Counted from the first letter of the stretch, positions 37,243 to 45,255 are shown. The stretch: DNA of 64,000 nt from Paracraurococcus lichenis (GCF_030657435.1 NZ_JAUTWS010000022.1:1-64000), one strand, 5' to 3'. The notes: generated from the sequence alone by a model not told the origin. Numbers and translations are program-made.

Positions 37243-38282
37243 TGCTGGGCACGCTCCTGGCCGGGGGAAACCTGCTGGCGGCGCAGGCCCGCCTGCTCGG
37301 CCGCGAGGCGACCGTGCGGGGCGCCATCCTGTTGGCCGAGGTCGAGCCGCGGCGGCGGGCGGTGGTCGAGGACCTGGGCGGGTCGCCGCCCGGACCGCGC
37401 GTCGTCGTCTTCTGCCACTACGATCCCGCCGGGCGCCTCGCCGAGCATGCCCGCCGCTACCTCGAGGCGCTGCTGGCCGCCGGGCTGTCGGTGGTCTTCG
37501 TCAGCAATGCCGGCCGGCTGGAAGCGGCGGCGATCGACTGGCTGCGGCCGCGCTGCGCGCGGGTGATCATCCGCCGCAACATCGGCTTCGATTTCGGCGC
37601 CTGGCGCGACGCCATCGCGCTGGCCGAGCTGCCGGCCGCCGGGACGCGGCTGCTGGTGCTGGCCAATGACAGCGTCTACGGCCCGCTGCGCCCGCTGGCG
37701 CCGCTGCTGGAGCGGATGGATTTCGAGGCGGCCGATGTCTGGGCGATGACGGACAGTTGGCAGCTCCGCTTCCACCTGCAGTCCTACCTCGTCGCCTTCG
37801 GCCCGGCGGCGCTGCGCCATCCCGTCTTCGGGCAGTTCTGGGCGGGCGTGCGCGACCTCCGCTCGAAGGCGGCGGTGGTCCGCCGCTACGAGGTCGGCAT
37901 GACGCAGACGCTGCTGGCCGCCGGCCTGCGGTGCGGCGCGCTCTGGCCCTATGTGGAGACGCTCGCGGCCTTCCATGCCGGCGCGGAGGAGGCCGCGGCG
38001 CCGCTCTCCGATTCGCCCCTGCTGGGCGCGGTGCGGCAGGCGGCCCGGCAGCGCATCCTGGGCGCGGCGACGCAGCGGGTGCCGATGAACCCGACCGCCG
38101 AGCTCTGGCGGCCGCTGCTGCAGGCCGGCTTCCCCTTCCTCAAGCGCGAGCTGCTGCGCCGGAACCCGTCGCGCATCCCGGACCTCGCCGCCTGGATCGA
38201 GCTGGCGCGCGCGGTCTCGCCCGGCGATACCGAGGTCATCCTGCGCGACCTGCGCAGCAGCCTCCGCCAGACCGCGCCCTGA
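37242..38282 (+). CDS. Rhamnan synthesis protein F (RgpF) family protein
   Basis: A 346-residue protein similar to the rhamnan synthesis F family, associated with rhamnose-rich polysaccharide assembly. Recognisable segments are VVVFCHYDPAGRLAEHARRY, VFVSNAGRLE, IIRRNIGFDFGAWRDAI, VLANDSVYGPLRPLAPLLE, AMTDSW and HLQSYLVAFGP, followed by NPTAELWRPLL. The start overlaps the methyltransferase stop (TGATG), indicating translational coupling. No signal peptide or membrane segment is obvious. The exact sugar is unknown. Confidence 0.82.
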   Translation: MLGTLLAGGNLLAAQARLLGREATVRGAILLAEVEPRRRAVVEDLGGSPPGPRVVVFCHYDPAGRLAEHARRYLEALLAAGLSVVFVSNAGRLEAAAIDWLRPRCARVIIRRNIGFDFGAWRDAIALAELPAAGTRLLVLANDSVYGPLRPLAPLLERMDFEAADVWAMTDSWQLRFHLQSYLVAFGPAALRHPVFGQFWAGVRDLRSKAAVVRRYEVGMTQTLLAAGLRCGALWPYVETLAAFHAGAEEAAAPLSDSPLLGAVRQAARQRILGAATQRVPMNPTAELWRPLLQAGFPFLKRELLRRNPSRIPDLAAWIELARAVSPGDTEVILRDLRSSLRQTAP

Positions 38283-38333
38283 AGGCCGCAGCCTCGGGAC
38301 CGCGCCGCCGGACGGCGACGCGGTCCTGGCGCG

Positions 38334-39329
38334 TCAGGCGAACCAGACCGTGCCGTCGGGCTGCACCGTCTCGGTCGGCGCCTGCGCGAGGGTCAGGCCG
38401 GTCCAGGTGATGCTGGTGTCGATGGTGCCGTCGCCGTCGAGGTCGGCATGCAGCGTCAGGCCCTCGAAGCCCGCGGTCCCGGCATTCTCCACCCAGGTCG
38501 CGGTGCTGGTGCCGGCCTGCCAGCCCGTGAGCACGAGCTGGTCGCCCGTGTTCCAGTCCGTGATGGTGCTCCAGGTCACCGCGCTGCCGTCGGCATGGAT
38601 CAGGAACTGGTCGTTGCCGCCGCCGCCGGTCAGGAAGCTGGACCCCGTCCCGCCATCGATGATGTCGTCGCCGCCGAGGCCCTTGGCCGCGTCGTCGCCG
38701 GCGCCGAGATCCATGTAGAACTTCGTCGCGGTGCCGTCATAGTGGTAGTCGAGCGTGGTCGCGTTGGCGGAGGCGAAGGTCGCGTCGCCCGCGGCGGCCG
38801 CGCCGGCGGTGTCGAAGACCGCGGCGCTGACCACGTCCTTGCCGTCGCCGCTGGCGATGCGGAACTCGTTCGACCAGGCGGCGCCGTTGCTGGCGACGTT
38901 GATGTCGAGGTGGTCGTCGCCCGCGCCGGTCACGAGGTTGCCGCGCTTGACGCCGTCGAGCTCGAGCGTCGAGCCCTGGTCGCTCCCGGTCCCGACGACC
39001 GCATCCACATGCACGAAGCCGCTGAAGGTGACATTCGCGGCGGCGTCGTTGTGCAGCGCAGCGTTCTTGACGAAATTCCAGGGGCCGAGGACGTCGTAGG
39101 TGGTGTGCTCCGCGGCCGTGCCGAAGCCGGTCGTCGTGGCCGCGACGCGGTTCATGTAGTCCGTCTCGGTCCCGTCCTGCGAGACCGTGTAGGGCGTCGA
39201 CGACAGGGAAAAGGATGCGGACGAGGCCACCGGCAGGTCCGTCGCATTGGGCAGCAGCGTCGGATCGGTGCCGGGCAGGAGCTTCAGGTCGTCGCTGCCG
39301 ATGATGCCGAAGGTGATGGACTGCGTCAT
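38334..39329 (-). CDS. RTX-type calcium-binding secreted protein
   Basis: A 331-residue acidic, Gly/Asp/Thr-rich protein lacking a Sec signal. The segments LVTGAGDDHLDI, LGAGDDAAKGLGGDDIIDGG and LTGGGGNDQFLIH are RTX nonapeptide-type calcium-binding turns. The composition, with almost no Cys and few basic residues, suits type I secretion. A late Asp-rich DLDGDGTIDTSITW resembles another calcium loop. The start at 39329 precedes MTQSITFGIIGSD; a longer form to 39389 is less likely. No type I exporter genes are in the window, so it would be exported by a system encoded elsewhere. Its role is unknown; adhesin or S-layer-like functions are possibilities. Confidence 0.7.
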   Translation of the reverse strand: MTQSITFGIIGSDDLKLLPGTDPTLLPNATDLPVASSASFSLSSTPYTVSQDGTETDYMNRVAATTTGFGTAAEHTTYDVLGPWNFVKNAALHNDAAANVTFSGFVHVDAVVGTGSDQGSTLELDGVKRGNLVTGAGDDHLDINVASNGAAWSNEFRIASGDGKDVVSAAVFDTAGAAAAGDATFASANATTLDYHYDGTATKFYMDLGAGDDAAKGLGGDDIIDGGTGSSFLTGGGGNDQFLIHADGSAVTWSTITDWNTGDQLVLTGWQAGTSTATWVENAGTAGFEGLTLHADLDGDGTIDTSITWTGLTLAQAPTETVQPDGTVWFA

Positions 39330-39433
39330 GAAAACTGGCCGCTCCGTGAAATTGCCGTTCGGCAGCCGCGACTCGGCCGCCGGAATCACGGAGATGTGTA
39401 TACGAAAGGCTTTCCGTCCCGTTAACGGATCGC

Positions 39434-39455
39434 CCGGCCTCCAAGCCGAGGCCGG
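39434..39455. terminator. Hairpin after LysR gene
   Basis: CCGGCCTC and GAGGCCGG form a perfect 8-bp stem with a six-base loop, five bases beyond the LysR-type gene stop (minus strand). There is no T-run. It may protect the 3' end or terminate weakly. Confidence 0.35.
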
Positions 39456-39460
39456 CGCCC

Positions 39461-40351
39461 CTACCAGGCCGCGGCGTGCCGCACCAGGAATTCGACGAAG
39501 GCCTGCACCCGGGGCAGCCGGTGCCGGCCGGGCGCCGTCACCGCCCAGACCGGCACCTCCTCCGAGACATGCGCGTCCTCGAGCAGCGGCACCAGCCGCC
39601 CCTCCGCGATGTCGCGCGCGACGATGAAGCCGCTGACCCGGATGATGCCGAGCCCGACCAGCGCCATGTCGCGGAGCGCCTCCGCGCTGTCGGTGGTGGC
39701 GGTGCCGTGGACGGTCAGAGTCTGCAGCCCGGCCGCGGTGCGGAAGGGCCAGGCGGTCAGCCGGGCCTGCCCGCGCAGCACCAGGCAGTCATGCGCGGCC
39801 AGGGCCTCCGGCGCCGCCGGCCGGCCGCGGCGCGCCAGATAGGCCGGCGCGGCGCAGATCACCCGCCGCCCTTCCGCGATCTTGCGCGCGAGCAGCGAGG
39901 AATCGCCGAGCGGGCCGGTGCGCAGCAGGATGTCGAGCTGTTCCGAGACGAGATCGACGCGCCGGTCCGTGACGCTGAGGTCGAGCGTGACGTCGGGATG
40001 GCGGACGAAGAATTCCGGCAGCAGCGGGATCAGCCGGTGCCGCGCGAAGGCCGTGCCGGTATTGACGCGCAGCAGGCCGCGCGGCCGGCCGCGGCCCGCG
40101 GTCACGTCCTGCTCCGCCGCCTCGATCAGGGCGAGGATGTCGCGGGCGCGGGCGAGATAGGTCTCGCCTTCCGGCGTCAGGGCGATCCGCCGCGTCGTCC
40201 GCGTCAGCAGCCGCACGCCGAGCCGCGCCTCGAGCCGCGCGAGCTGCTTCGACATGGCCGAGGGCGTGAGGCCGAGGTCGCGCGCCGCGGGGGCGAGGCC
40301 GCCCGTCTCCACGATGCGGACGAAGGCGGCCATGTCGGTGGGCTGGCTCAT
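39461..40351 (-). CDS. LysR-family transcriptional regulator
   Basis: Regulator of 296 residues with an N-terminal winged helix (MAAFVRIVETGGLAPAARDL, GLTPSAMSKQLARLEARLGV, RLLTRTTRRIALTPEG) and the LysR substrate-binding domain (LLRVNTGTAFARHRLIPLLP, FVRHPDVTLDLSV, DILLRTGPLGDSSLLARKI). It is divergent from the DUF1127 and CmcJ-type genes, which it may control. The start at 40351 is chosen from the family N terminus. Effector unknown. Confidence 0.93.
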   Translation of the reverse strand: MSQPTDMAAFVRIVETGGLAPAARDLGLTPSAMSKQLARLEARLGVRLLTRTTRRIALTPEGETYLARARDILALIEAAEQDVTAGRGRPRGLLRVNTGTAFARHRLIPLLPEFFVRHPDVTLDLSVTDRRVDLVSEQLDILLRTGPLGDSSLLARKIAEGRRVICAAPAYLARRGRPAAPEALAAHDCLVLRGQARLTAWPFRTAAGLQTLTVHGTATTDSAEALRDMALVGLGIIRVSGFIVARDIAEGRLVPLLEDAHVSEEVPVWAVTAPGRHRLPRVQAFVEFLVRHAAAW

Positions 40352-40465
40352 TGCTGACCTGGGAGCATCGGTCTCGGTCCAGTATGGCGGATTATCGCCT
40401 TGGGGGACCAGATCCACTTATCGGGCATCCCGGGTCGCCATCGGCCCCGGGCAGGAGGTGAGACC

Positions 40466-40678
40466 ATGCCGGTCGCCCGCATGACCATGCCCCTTGCCGT
40501 GGGCCTCGCGCCGCCGCGCGCCGCCCACGGCCTCTGGCCCGCCTGGCTGGGCCTCGTCCTGGCGCGGCTGGCCGAGCGCCGGGAACTCCTGGCCCTCGGC
40601 GAGCGCGACCTGCGCGACATCGGCCTGACCGAGGCCGAGGCGCTGGCGCTCGCGCGCAGGCCGCTCTGGCGGCCTTGA
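40466..40678 (+). CDS. DUF1127 domain protein
   Basis: A small basic protein of 70 residues. Its C-terminal half, LARLAERRELLALGERDLRDIGLTEAEA, written here as the segments RRELLALGERDLRDIGL and TEAEALALARRP, is the DUF1127 motif. Such proteins occur in alphaproteobacteria and have been linked to RNA metabolism and phosphate or stress responses. The start has GCAGGAGGTGAG just upstream. It lies 32 bases before the CmcJ-type gene and is probably co-transcribed. Confidence 0.8.
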   Translation: MPVARMTMPLAVGLAPPRAAHGLWPAWLGLVLARLAERRELLALGERDLRDIGLTEAEALALARRPLWRP

Positions 40679-40710
40679 CCCGACCAACCAACCAACCGAG
40701 GAGACGACGG

Positions 40711-41562
40711 ATGAGCCTGAGCCTTGCCGAGCGCCCCGCCGCGACGCGTGCCGCCGCCATCGAGGCGGAACTGAACTACCTGGGCCCGGTCGAGGGCCGG
40801 CCCTTCACCTATACCTATGGCCCGCCGCCCGGCCGGCCGCGCACCAATATCGGCATCGAGGCGCACCGCGTGGCGATCCGCGACCTGCGGCCGGTCGCCG
40901 ACCGGGTGACGCTGGACCGCGAGGGCTTCGCCGTGGCGCGCGGCGCCAGCGCGCTGCGCGACTTCGACGACGAGGCGGCGATCCGCGCCGTCTACTACCC
41001 CGAGAGCGCGCGCATCCTGCAGGCGGCGACCGGCGCGAGCCGGGTGCATGTCTTCGACCATACCATCCGCCGCCGCATCCCCGGCGCCGAGGACCGCGGC
41101 GCGGTGCCGCGCCAGCCGGTGGCGCGGGTGCATGTGGACCATACCGAGCAGTCCGGCCCGCAGCGCGTGCGCGACCTGCTGCCGGACGAGGCGGAGCGGC
41201 TGCTGCGCGGCCGGGTGCAGATCGTGAACCTCTGGCGGCCGCTGGCCGGGCCGGTGCGCGACATGCCGCTCGCGGTCTGCGACGTGGCGAGCACGGCGCC
41301 GGAGGACTTGGTGGCGAGCGACCTGATCTACCCGGACCGCACCGGCGAGACCTACCAGGTGCGTTTCAATGCGGCGCATCGCTGGTACTGGCTGCCGGAG
41401 ATGATGCCGGAGGAGGCGCTGCTGCTGAAATGCTACGACAGCCAGCGCGACGGCGTGGCGCGGTTCATGCCGCACACCGCCTTCGCTGATCCGACCGCGC
41501 CGGCGGATGCGCCGCCGCGGCAGAGCATCGAGATCCGCGCCCTGCTCTTCCACGAGGCCTGA
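40711..41562 (+). CDS. CmcJ/NvfI family oxidoreductase
   Basis: A 283-residue protein related to CmcJ (cephamycin 7-alpha-hydroxylase helper) and fungal NvfI/GA4-desaturase-like enzymes. Visible features are LNYLGPVEGRPFTYTYGPP, VHVFDHTIRRR, the metal-site-like ARVHVDHTEQSG, VQIVNLWRPLAGPV, PLAVCD and the C-terminal MPEEALLLKCYDSQ with FMPHTAF. Fe(II)/2-oxoglutarate-type oxygenation is expected from the family. The start has CCGAGGAGA nine bases upstream. There is no secondary-metabolite cluster around it; the substrate is unknown. Confidence 0.85.
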   Translation: MSLSLAERPAATRAAAIEAELNYLGPVEGRPFTYTYGPPPGRPRTNIGIEAHRVAIRDLRPVADRVTLDREGFAVARGASALRDFDDEAAIRAVYYPESARILQAATGASRVHVFDHTIRRRIPGAEDRGAVPRQPVARVHVDHTEQSGPQRVRDLLPDEAERLLRGRVQIVNLWRPLAGPVRDMPLAVCDVASTAPEDLVASDLIYPDRTGETYQVRFNAAHRWYWLPEMMPEEALLLKCYDSQRDGVARFMPHTAFADPTAPADAPPRQSIEIRALLFHEA

Positions 41563-41571
41563 CGACCGGGC

Positions 41572-41668
41572 GGCAGGGGTCCCGACCTCTGCCGCGCGAT
41601 ATCATGCCAACGGACCGGTCTGCTGACCGGTCCGAGCGCCCGAACGAAGGTTCAGGGGCGGTGATATC
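41572..41668. terminator. Bidirectional terminator region with nested hairpins
   Basis: Between the convergent CmcJ-type and pyruvyl-transferase genes lie GGCAGGGGTC/GACCTCTGCC (41572-41593, one wobble pair) and GGACCGGTC/GACCGGTCC (41612-41633, nine perfect pairs, TGCT loop). An outer GATATCA (41598-41604) is complementary to TGATATC (41662-41668), which overlaps the stop codon of the minus-strand gene. The position fits a two-way terminator. Confidence 0.5.
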
Positions 41669-42806
41669 AGGCGGCCAGCCGGCGCAGCGCCGGCGCCACC
41701 GCGAGCCCGGCCGCATCCAGGATGCCGAGGTAGCGCGCCGCCAGGCTGCGGCGCGCCTGCCGGAACCGGTCCGGGTCGAAGCTGAAGGCCGCGCGCAGGC
41801 TCTCCGGGGTGATCGGCCCCGCGAGTTGCGTGGCCTCGACCACCGGGACGCCCATGGTGACGCACATCTCCTGCGTGCGGCTGTCATGCGCGATGCAGCC
41901 GGCGGGCACGCCCGCCTGCAGCGCCAGCATGACGCCATGGAAGCGCGTGCCGGTGACGAAGTCGAACCGGCGGAGGCAGGACATCCAGGCCTCGATGCCG
42001 GCCAGCACCCGGGCATGGCGCCGCGCCCAGGCCTGGAACTCCGCCGCCGTCGCGCCGGGCAGGACATAGTCCGTGATGCGCCGCACCTGCTCCGGAGCGA
42101 GCGCGTCGAACTCGCCGCGCGCGACCTGGACCATCTCGAGGTCGTGCTGGACGATGTAGGCCCCCTCGGTCCGGGTGACGAGGCGGGCGAGCGCCTGCTC
42201 GATCCCCCTCAGCGCCGGGACATGGGCGATGCCCGCCGTGACCGCGATGCGGGCGAAGGGCCGCCGGAAGCCCTCCGCCACCGCCGCCGCGATGTCGGTG
42301 TCGAGGGCGATGAGGTTGGAGGGGCAACCAATGACCGCGATGCCCGGGACGGCGGCGAAGCGGCGGACCTGCGCCTCGGTGAAGGCGCCCCGCAGGCCGA
42401 GATTGGGCGCGGCGGCGGGCGGGCGGTCGAGGATCGCCCGCAGCCAGCGCCGGGTGCCCGGCGTCAGGACGACCGGCGTCCGGGTATCCGGGGCCTGCGC
42501 GCCGAGGCCGAGGCCGATCACCGGCAGGCCGGTGGCCAGGATCTTGTCGGCCTGCTCGCCGAGGTCGGTATGCGGGCCGAGCTGGTTGGCGAGCGGCAGG
42601 ACGAGGACGTCGCCGGCCGCCCGGATCCGCTCGACCGGCGCGCTCCAGGGCAGGTGCACGTGCTCCGGGAGATGGGCGGAGACGGCGAAGCGGAAGGCCA
42701 GGTTGCCGGTATTGCCGCCGCAGGCGGCGAGCAAGGCCCGGCCGTCCGCCGTCGCGCCGGGCGGGACCTGCGGATTGCCGTCGAGGATGACCGCCCTGCG
42801 CGTCAC
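41667..42806 (-). CDS. Polysaccharide pyruvyl transferase family protein
   Basis: A 379-residue protein of the polysaccharide pyruvyl transferase family, which adds ketal-linked pyruvate to surface glycans using PEP. Typical features are the N-terminal ILDGNPQVPPGATADG and CGGNTGNLAFRFAVSA (in place of the common GNxGD motif), WSAPVERIRAAGDVLVLPLAN, LGLRGAFTEAQVRRF, VVTGTRFHG-like FVTGTRFHGVMLALQAGVP and a late CVTMGVP. The start is a GTG at 42806, chosen because the protein family begins near there; the ribosome binding site is weak. No polymer-assembly genes are adjacent. Confidence 0.8.
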   Translation of the reverse strand: MTRRAVILDGNPQVPPGATADGRALLAACGGNTGNLAFRFAVSAHLPEHVHLPWSAPVERIRAAGDVLVLPLANQLGPHTDLGEQADKILATGLPVIGLGLGAQAPDTRTPVVLTPGTRRWLRAILDRPPAAAPNLGLRGAFTEAQVRRFAAVPGIAVIGCPSNLIALDTDIAAAVAEGFRRPFARIAVTAGIAHVPALRGIEQALARLVTRTEGAYIVQHDLEMVQVARGEFDALAPEQVRRITDYVLPGATAAEFQAWARRHARVLAGIEAWMSCLRRFDFVTGTRFHGVMLALQAGVPAGCIAHDSRTQEMCVTMGVPVVEATQLAGPITPESLRAAFSFDPDRFRQARRSLAARYLGILDAAGLAVAPALRRLAA

Positions 42807-43097
42807 GCAGCAGTCGCCGGAGGACGGCGCGTCACGGGTCGCAGGGACGGCATCGCATGGCCGGACCCTAGAGCAGATCGCCGCAGGGTGGAATCGCCCG
42901 GCGGCGTGGCTCCGCTTCTGCAACGGGCCTTGGGCGGTCAAGGATGACGTCGGCGGCCCCATGGAGGGCGCAACACGGGCCGGCGTCGGCGATCCCGGAG
43001 ATCCGCCCGGTCACGCCGGCCCCCCCCGGACCGGGACTTCTTCGGGGTCAGGCCGGAATGCGCCCCGACGCCTGGGAGGAGCGGGACCGCGCGGGCC
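42807..43097. other. Intergenic, no gene seen
   Basis: This is the upstream region of the pyruvyl transferase gene, GC-rich, with no protein or RNA that I could support. It borders the structured repeat complex that starts at about 43098; together they make 433 bases without a gene. Confidence 0.45.
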
Positions 43098-43138
43098 TGG
43101 AGCATTCTCGCGCTGCACGGTCGGCGCGAGAATGCCCT
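43098..43138. repeat. Inverted repeat, module 3 (GCATTCTCGCG)
   Basis: GCATTCTCGCG (43102-43112) and CGCGAGAATGC (43125-43135) form a perfect 11-bp stem with a 12-base loop. The left arm with its flank, GGAGCATTCTCGCG, recurs at 51586-51599, followed there by a diverged right arm. It abuts the module 1/2 repeat at 43141-43243. Confidence 0.65.
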
Positions 43139-43140
43139 CA

Positions 43141-43243
43141 GCGGACCTTCGCGGGTTGGGCCACGGTTCGTGCGGCCCAACCCTTTGAAGCGAAAGCCTG
43201 CTCAGGGTTCTGTTGCAGCGCAAACCCCGAGAGGTTTGCTCAG
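43141..43243 (-). repeat. Structured dispersed repeat, copy B
   Basis: Read on the minus strand, the copy starts at the cytochrome stop codon as TGAGCAAACC. Module 1 pairs GCAAACC with GGTTTGC (43220-43226 with 43233-43239). Module 2 has an inner stem GGGTTGGGCC/GGCCCAACCC (43153-43162 with 43174-43183) and an outer stem (43141-43152 with 43190-43201, ten of twelve pairs including one wobble). It is in inverted orientation to the copy at 49862. Confidence 0.7.
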
Positions 43244-43767
43244 CGCTGACCTGCCACGGGGCGGAACCCGTCCCGGTTGGGCATGCGCACCCGCCGCAGG
43301 CTGTCCGCGTCCAGCGTCGCATCCGCCGGCAGCAGCCCGTTCAGGTGCAGCACGAAGGCGGTCACCGCATAGACCTGGTCCGATGACAGGCTCTGCGGCG
43401 CGTTGAAGGGCATGGCGCGCCGCGTGTAGTCGAACAGCGTCGTCGCATAGGGCCAGTAGCTGCCGACGGTCTGCACCGGCCGGGAGGAGGCCAGCGAGCC
43501 CTCGCCGCCGGCGAGGCGCAGCGCCGGCAGCAAGGCGCCCTCCTGCCCGCGTGGCCCATGGCAGGAGGCGCAGCGCTCGGCGAAGAGCGCGGCGCCCTCG
43601 GCGACGCTGCCGCGGCCCTCCGGCAGGCCGGTGCCATCCGGCGCGACGTCGATGTCCCAGCCGGCGATCGCCTCCGGCGAGGCCGGCGTGCCGATCCCGA
43701 GGCGCTGCTGCGCCGGCGCCGGTCCGGCTGCTAGGGCGCAGGCCAGGGCCAGCCAGCTATACCGCAA
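43240..43767 (-). CDS. c-type cytochrome, SoxD/SorB-like
   Basis: Periplasmic mono-heme cytochrome of 175 residues. A signal peptide (1-20, cleavage near PAPAQ) leads to LGIGTPASPEAIAGWDIDV, a segment typical of SoxD-type cytochromes. The heme site is CASCH at 66-70 (ERCASCHGPRGQEG), and the distal Met is in RRAMPFNAPQSL. It accepts electrons from the molybdenum subunit encoded just upstream. The start is a TTG at 43767, overlapping the upstream stop by 11 bases; no other in-frame start exists nearby. Its stop codon is the first triplet of the structured repeat. Confidence 0.88.
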   Translation of the reverse strand: MRYSWLALACALAAGPAPAQQRLGIGTPASPEAIAGWDIDVAPDGTGLPEGRGSVAEGAALFAERCASCHGPRGQEGALLPALRLAGGEGSLASSRPVQTVGSYWPYATTLFDYTRRAMPFNAPQSLSSDQVYAVTAFVLHLNGLLPADATLDADSLRRVRMPNRDGFRPVAGQR

Positions 43768-44992
43768 GCTGCACCGTCCCGTTCTCCGTGACCTTCCAGG
43801 CGAGGATCGCGTTGTAGTGGTAGGTGAACCATTCGCCCACCTCCGCCAGCAGCGCCTCCCGGCTCGGCTGCACGGCGCCGGTCTCGTCGGTGGCGCGGCT
43901 CGCCAGCAGCGCCGGCTGGCCGTCCCATTGCCACGGCAGGCGGAAGCGCGTCAGGCATTTCGGCAGCACCGGGTCCTGCAGCGCGGCGTCGCGCCAGGTG
44001 GCGCCGCCATCGACCGAGACCTCGACCCGGCGGATGGCGCCGAAGCCTGACCAGGCGATGCCGCTGATCTCGCGAAAGCCCGGCGCGCCCATGGACTGGC
44101 CGCCCGAAGGCCGCGTGATCACCGACTTCACATGCATGGTGAAGTTGAACTGCCGCGCCGTGCCGTCCGGCAGCAGCCCGGTATATCTCGACGTCTCCTC
44201 CCGCGTCATGAAGGGTTCGGCGGCGAGCTTCAGGCGGCGCAGCCACTTGACGTTGGTATTGCCCTCGTAGCCCGGCAGGAAGAGCCGCAGCGGATAGCCC
44301 TGCTCGGGCCGCAGCGCCTCGCCGTTCTGCGCCCAGCAGAGCATGGCGTCGTCGAGCGCCTTGGCGACCGGAATGCTGCGCGTCATGCCGGCGGCATCGG
44401 CGCCCTCCGCCAGCATCCACCGCGCCTCCGGCCGGACGCCCACCTCGGCCAGCAGGTCGGCGAGCCGCAGGCCGGTCCATTCGGCGCAGGAGAGCAGGCC
44501 ATGCGTGTCCTGCGCGGTCCAGTCCGGCCGGATGCGCGCGGTCCGGTAGAGCGGCGAATTGCCCGAGCACTCCAGGAAATGCAGGCGGGACACGGTGGGG
44601 AAGCGGCGGAGCTGGTCCATGCTGAAGACCAGCGGCCGCTCGACCAGGCCATGCACCAGCAGGCGGTGCTGCTCCGGCGCGATCGCGGGGATGCCGGCAT
44701 GGCAGCGGATGAAGTGCAGGCCGTTCGGCGTGACGATGCCGTCGAGATCGCCGAGCGGGGTGACGATCGAGCCGGCGGTGCCGAGGATCGGCTGGTACTC
44801 GCGCCCGGGTCGTGACCGGCGCCGCACGCCCTGCTCGGTCGGCGCGGGCAGCCCATAGGACGTGGCGTCCAGGGGGGCGCCCTGCTCGCGCATGCCCGGC
44901 GGCACCTCCAGCCGCTCGGCGGCCGCTGCGCCCGGTGCCAGCAGGGCGGAGGCGGCGAGGCGCCGCCGTGTCAGGCGACCTGGCCGCGTCAT
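43757..44992 (-). CDS. Sulfite/sulfane dehydrogenase molybdopterin subunit (SoxC/SorA-like)
   Basis: Periplasmic molybdenum oxidoreductase of 411 residues that oxidises sulfite or protein-bound sulfane sulfur. A Tat-like signal (Arg9-Arg10-Arg11, then ASALLAPGAAAAE) is followed by the sulfite-oxidase Moco domain with the molybdenum-coordinating Cys142 in FLECSGNSP. A C-terminal Mo-dimerisation domain contains GFREISGIAWSG and VEVSVDGGATWRDA. Long features such as PLRLFLPGYEGNTNVKWLRR match SoxC. The overlapping cytochrome gene supports a two-subunit enzyme. No soxXYZAB genes are near, so a stand-alone sulfite dehydrogenase is the other possibility. Confidence 0.9.
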   Translation of the reverse strand: MTRPGRLTRRRLAASALLAPGAAAAERLEVPPGMREQGAPLDATSYGLPAPTEQGVRRRSRPGREYQPILGTAGSIVTPLGDLDGIVTPNGLHFIRCHAGIPAIAPEQHRLLVHGLVERPLVFSMDQLRRFPTVSRLHFLECSGNSPLYRTARIRPDWTAQDTHGLLSCAEWTGLRLADLLAEVGVRPEARWMLAEGADAAGMTRSIPVAKALDDAMLCWAQNGEALRPEQGYPLRLFLPGYEGNTNVKWLRRLKLAAEPFMTREETSRYTGLLPDGTARQFNFTMHVKSVITRPSGGQSMGAPGFREISGIAWSGFGAIRRVEVSVDGGATWRDAALQDPVLPKCLTRFRLPWQWDGQPALLASRATDETGAVQPSREALLAEVGEWFTYHYNAILAWKVTENGTVQLAV

Positions 44993-45255
44993 TGCGCAAC
45001 CTCCTCACGCGGATTGCATCGCAGCAGCGGCATGGGATGAGCTTCCCCGTTCCGGACGAGCCAAACACGGTCTTCCGCGGCTGAGAAGCCGGATCACGCC
45101 TGCGCAATCTCCCGTTGCCCGATGCCCGCGCCGCGAATCATTGCAGCGACCGGGGAGGCTGGGCGCCGAAGCGCCGGCCTCGCTCTTCCAGGCCGCCGAA
45201 CCGCAGGGCCGCCGGCCCGGCGCCTCGCAGCATCCGGCTCAGGAAGATCGCCGCA

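Noticed and set aside
40681-40699. CCAACCAACCAACC tandem tetranucleotide before the CmcJ-type gene
   Set aside because: Three short units in a 32-base spacer just before a ribosome binding site; too short to argue for phase variation.
41598-41668. Possible short mobile element bounded by GATATCA/TGATATC
   Set aside because: The region contains only nested hairpins between convergent stops and no coding capacity; a bidirectional terminator explains it better.
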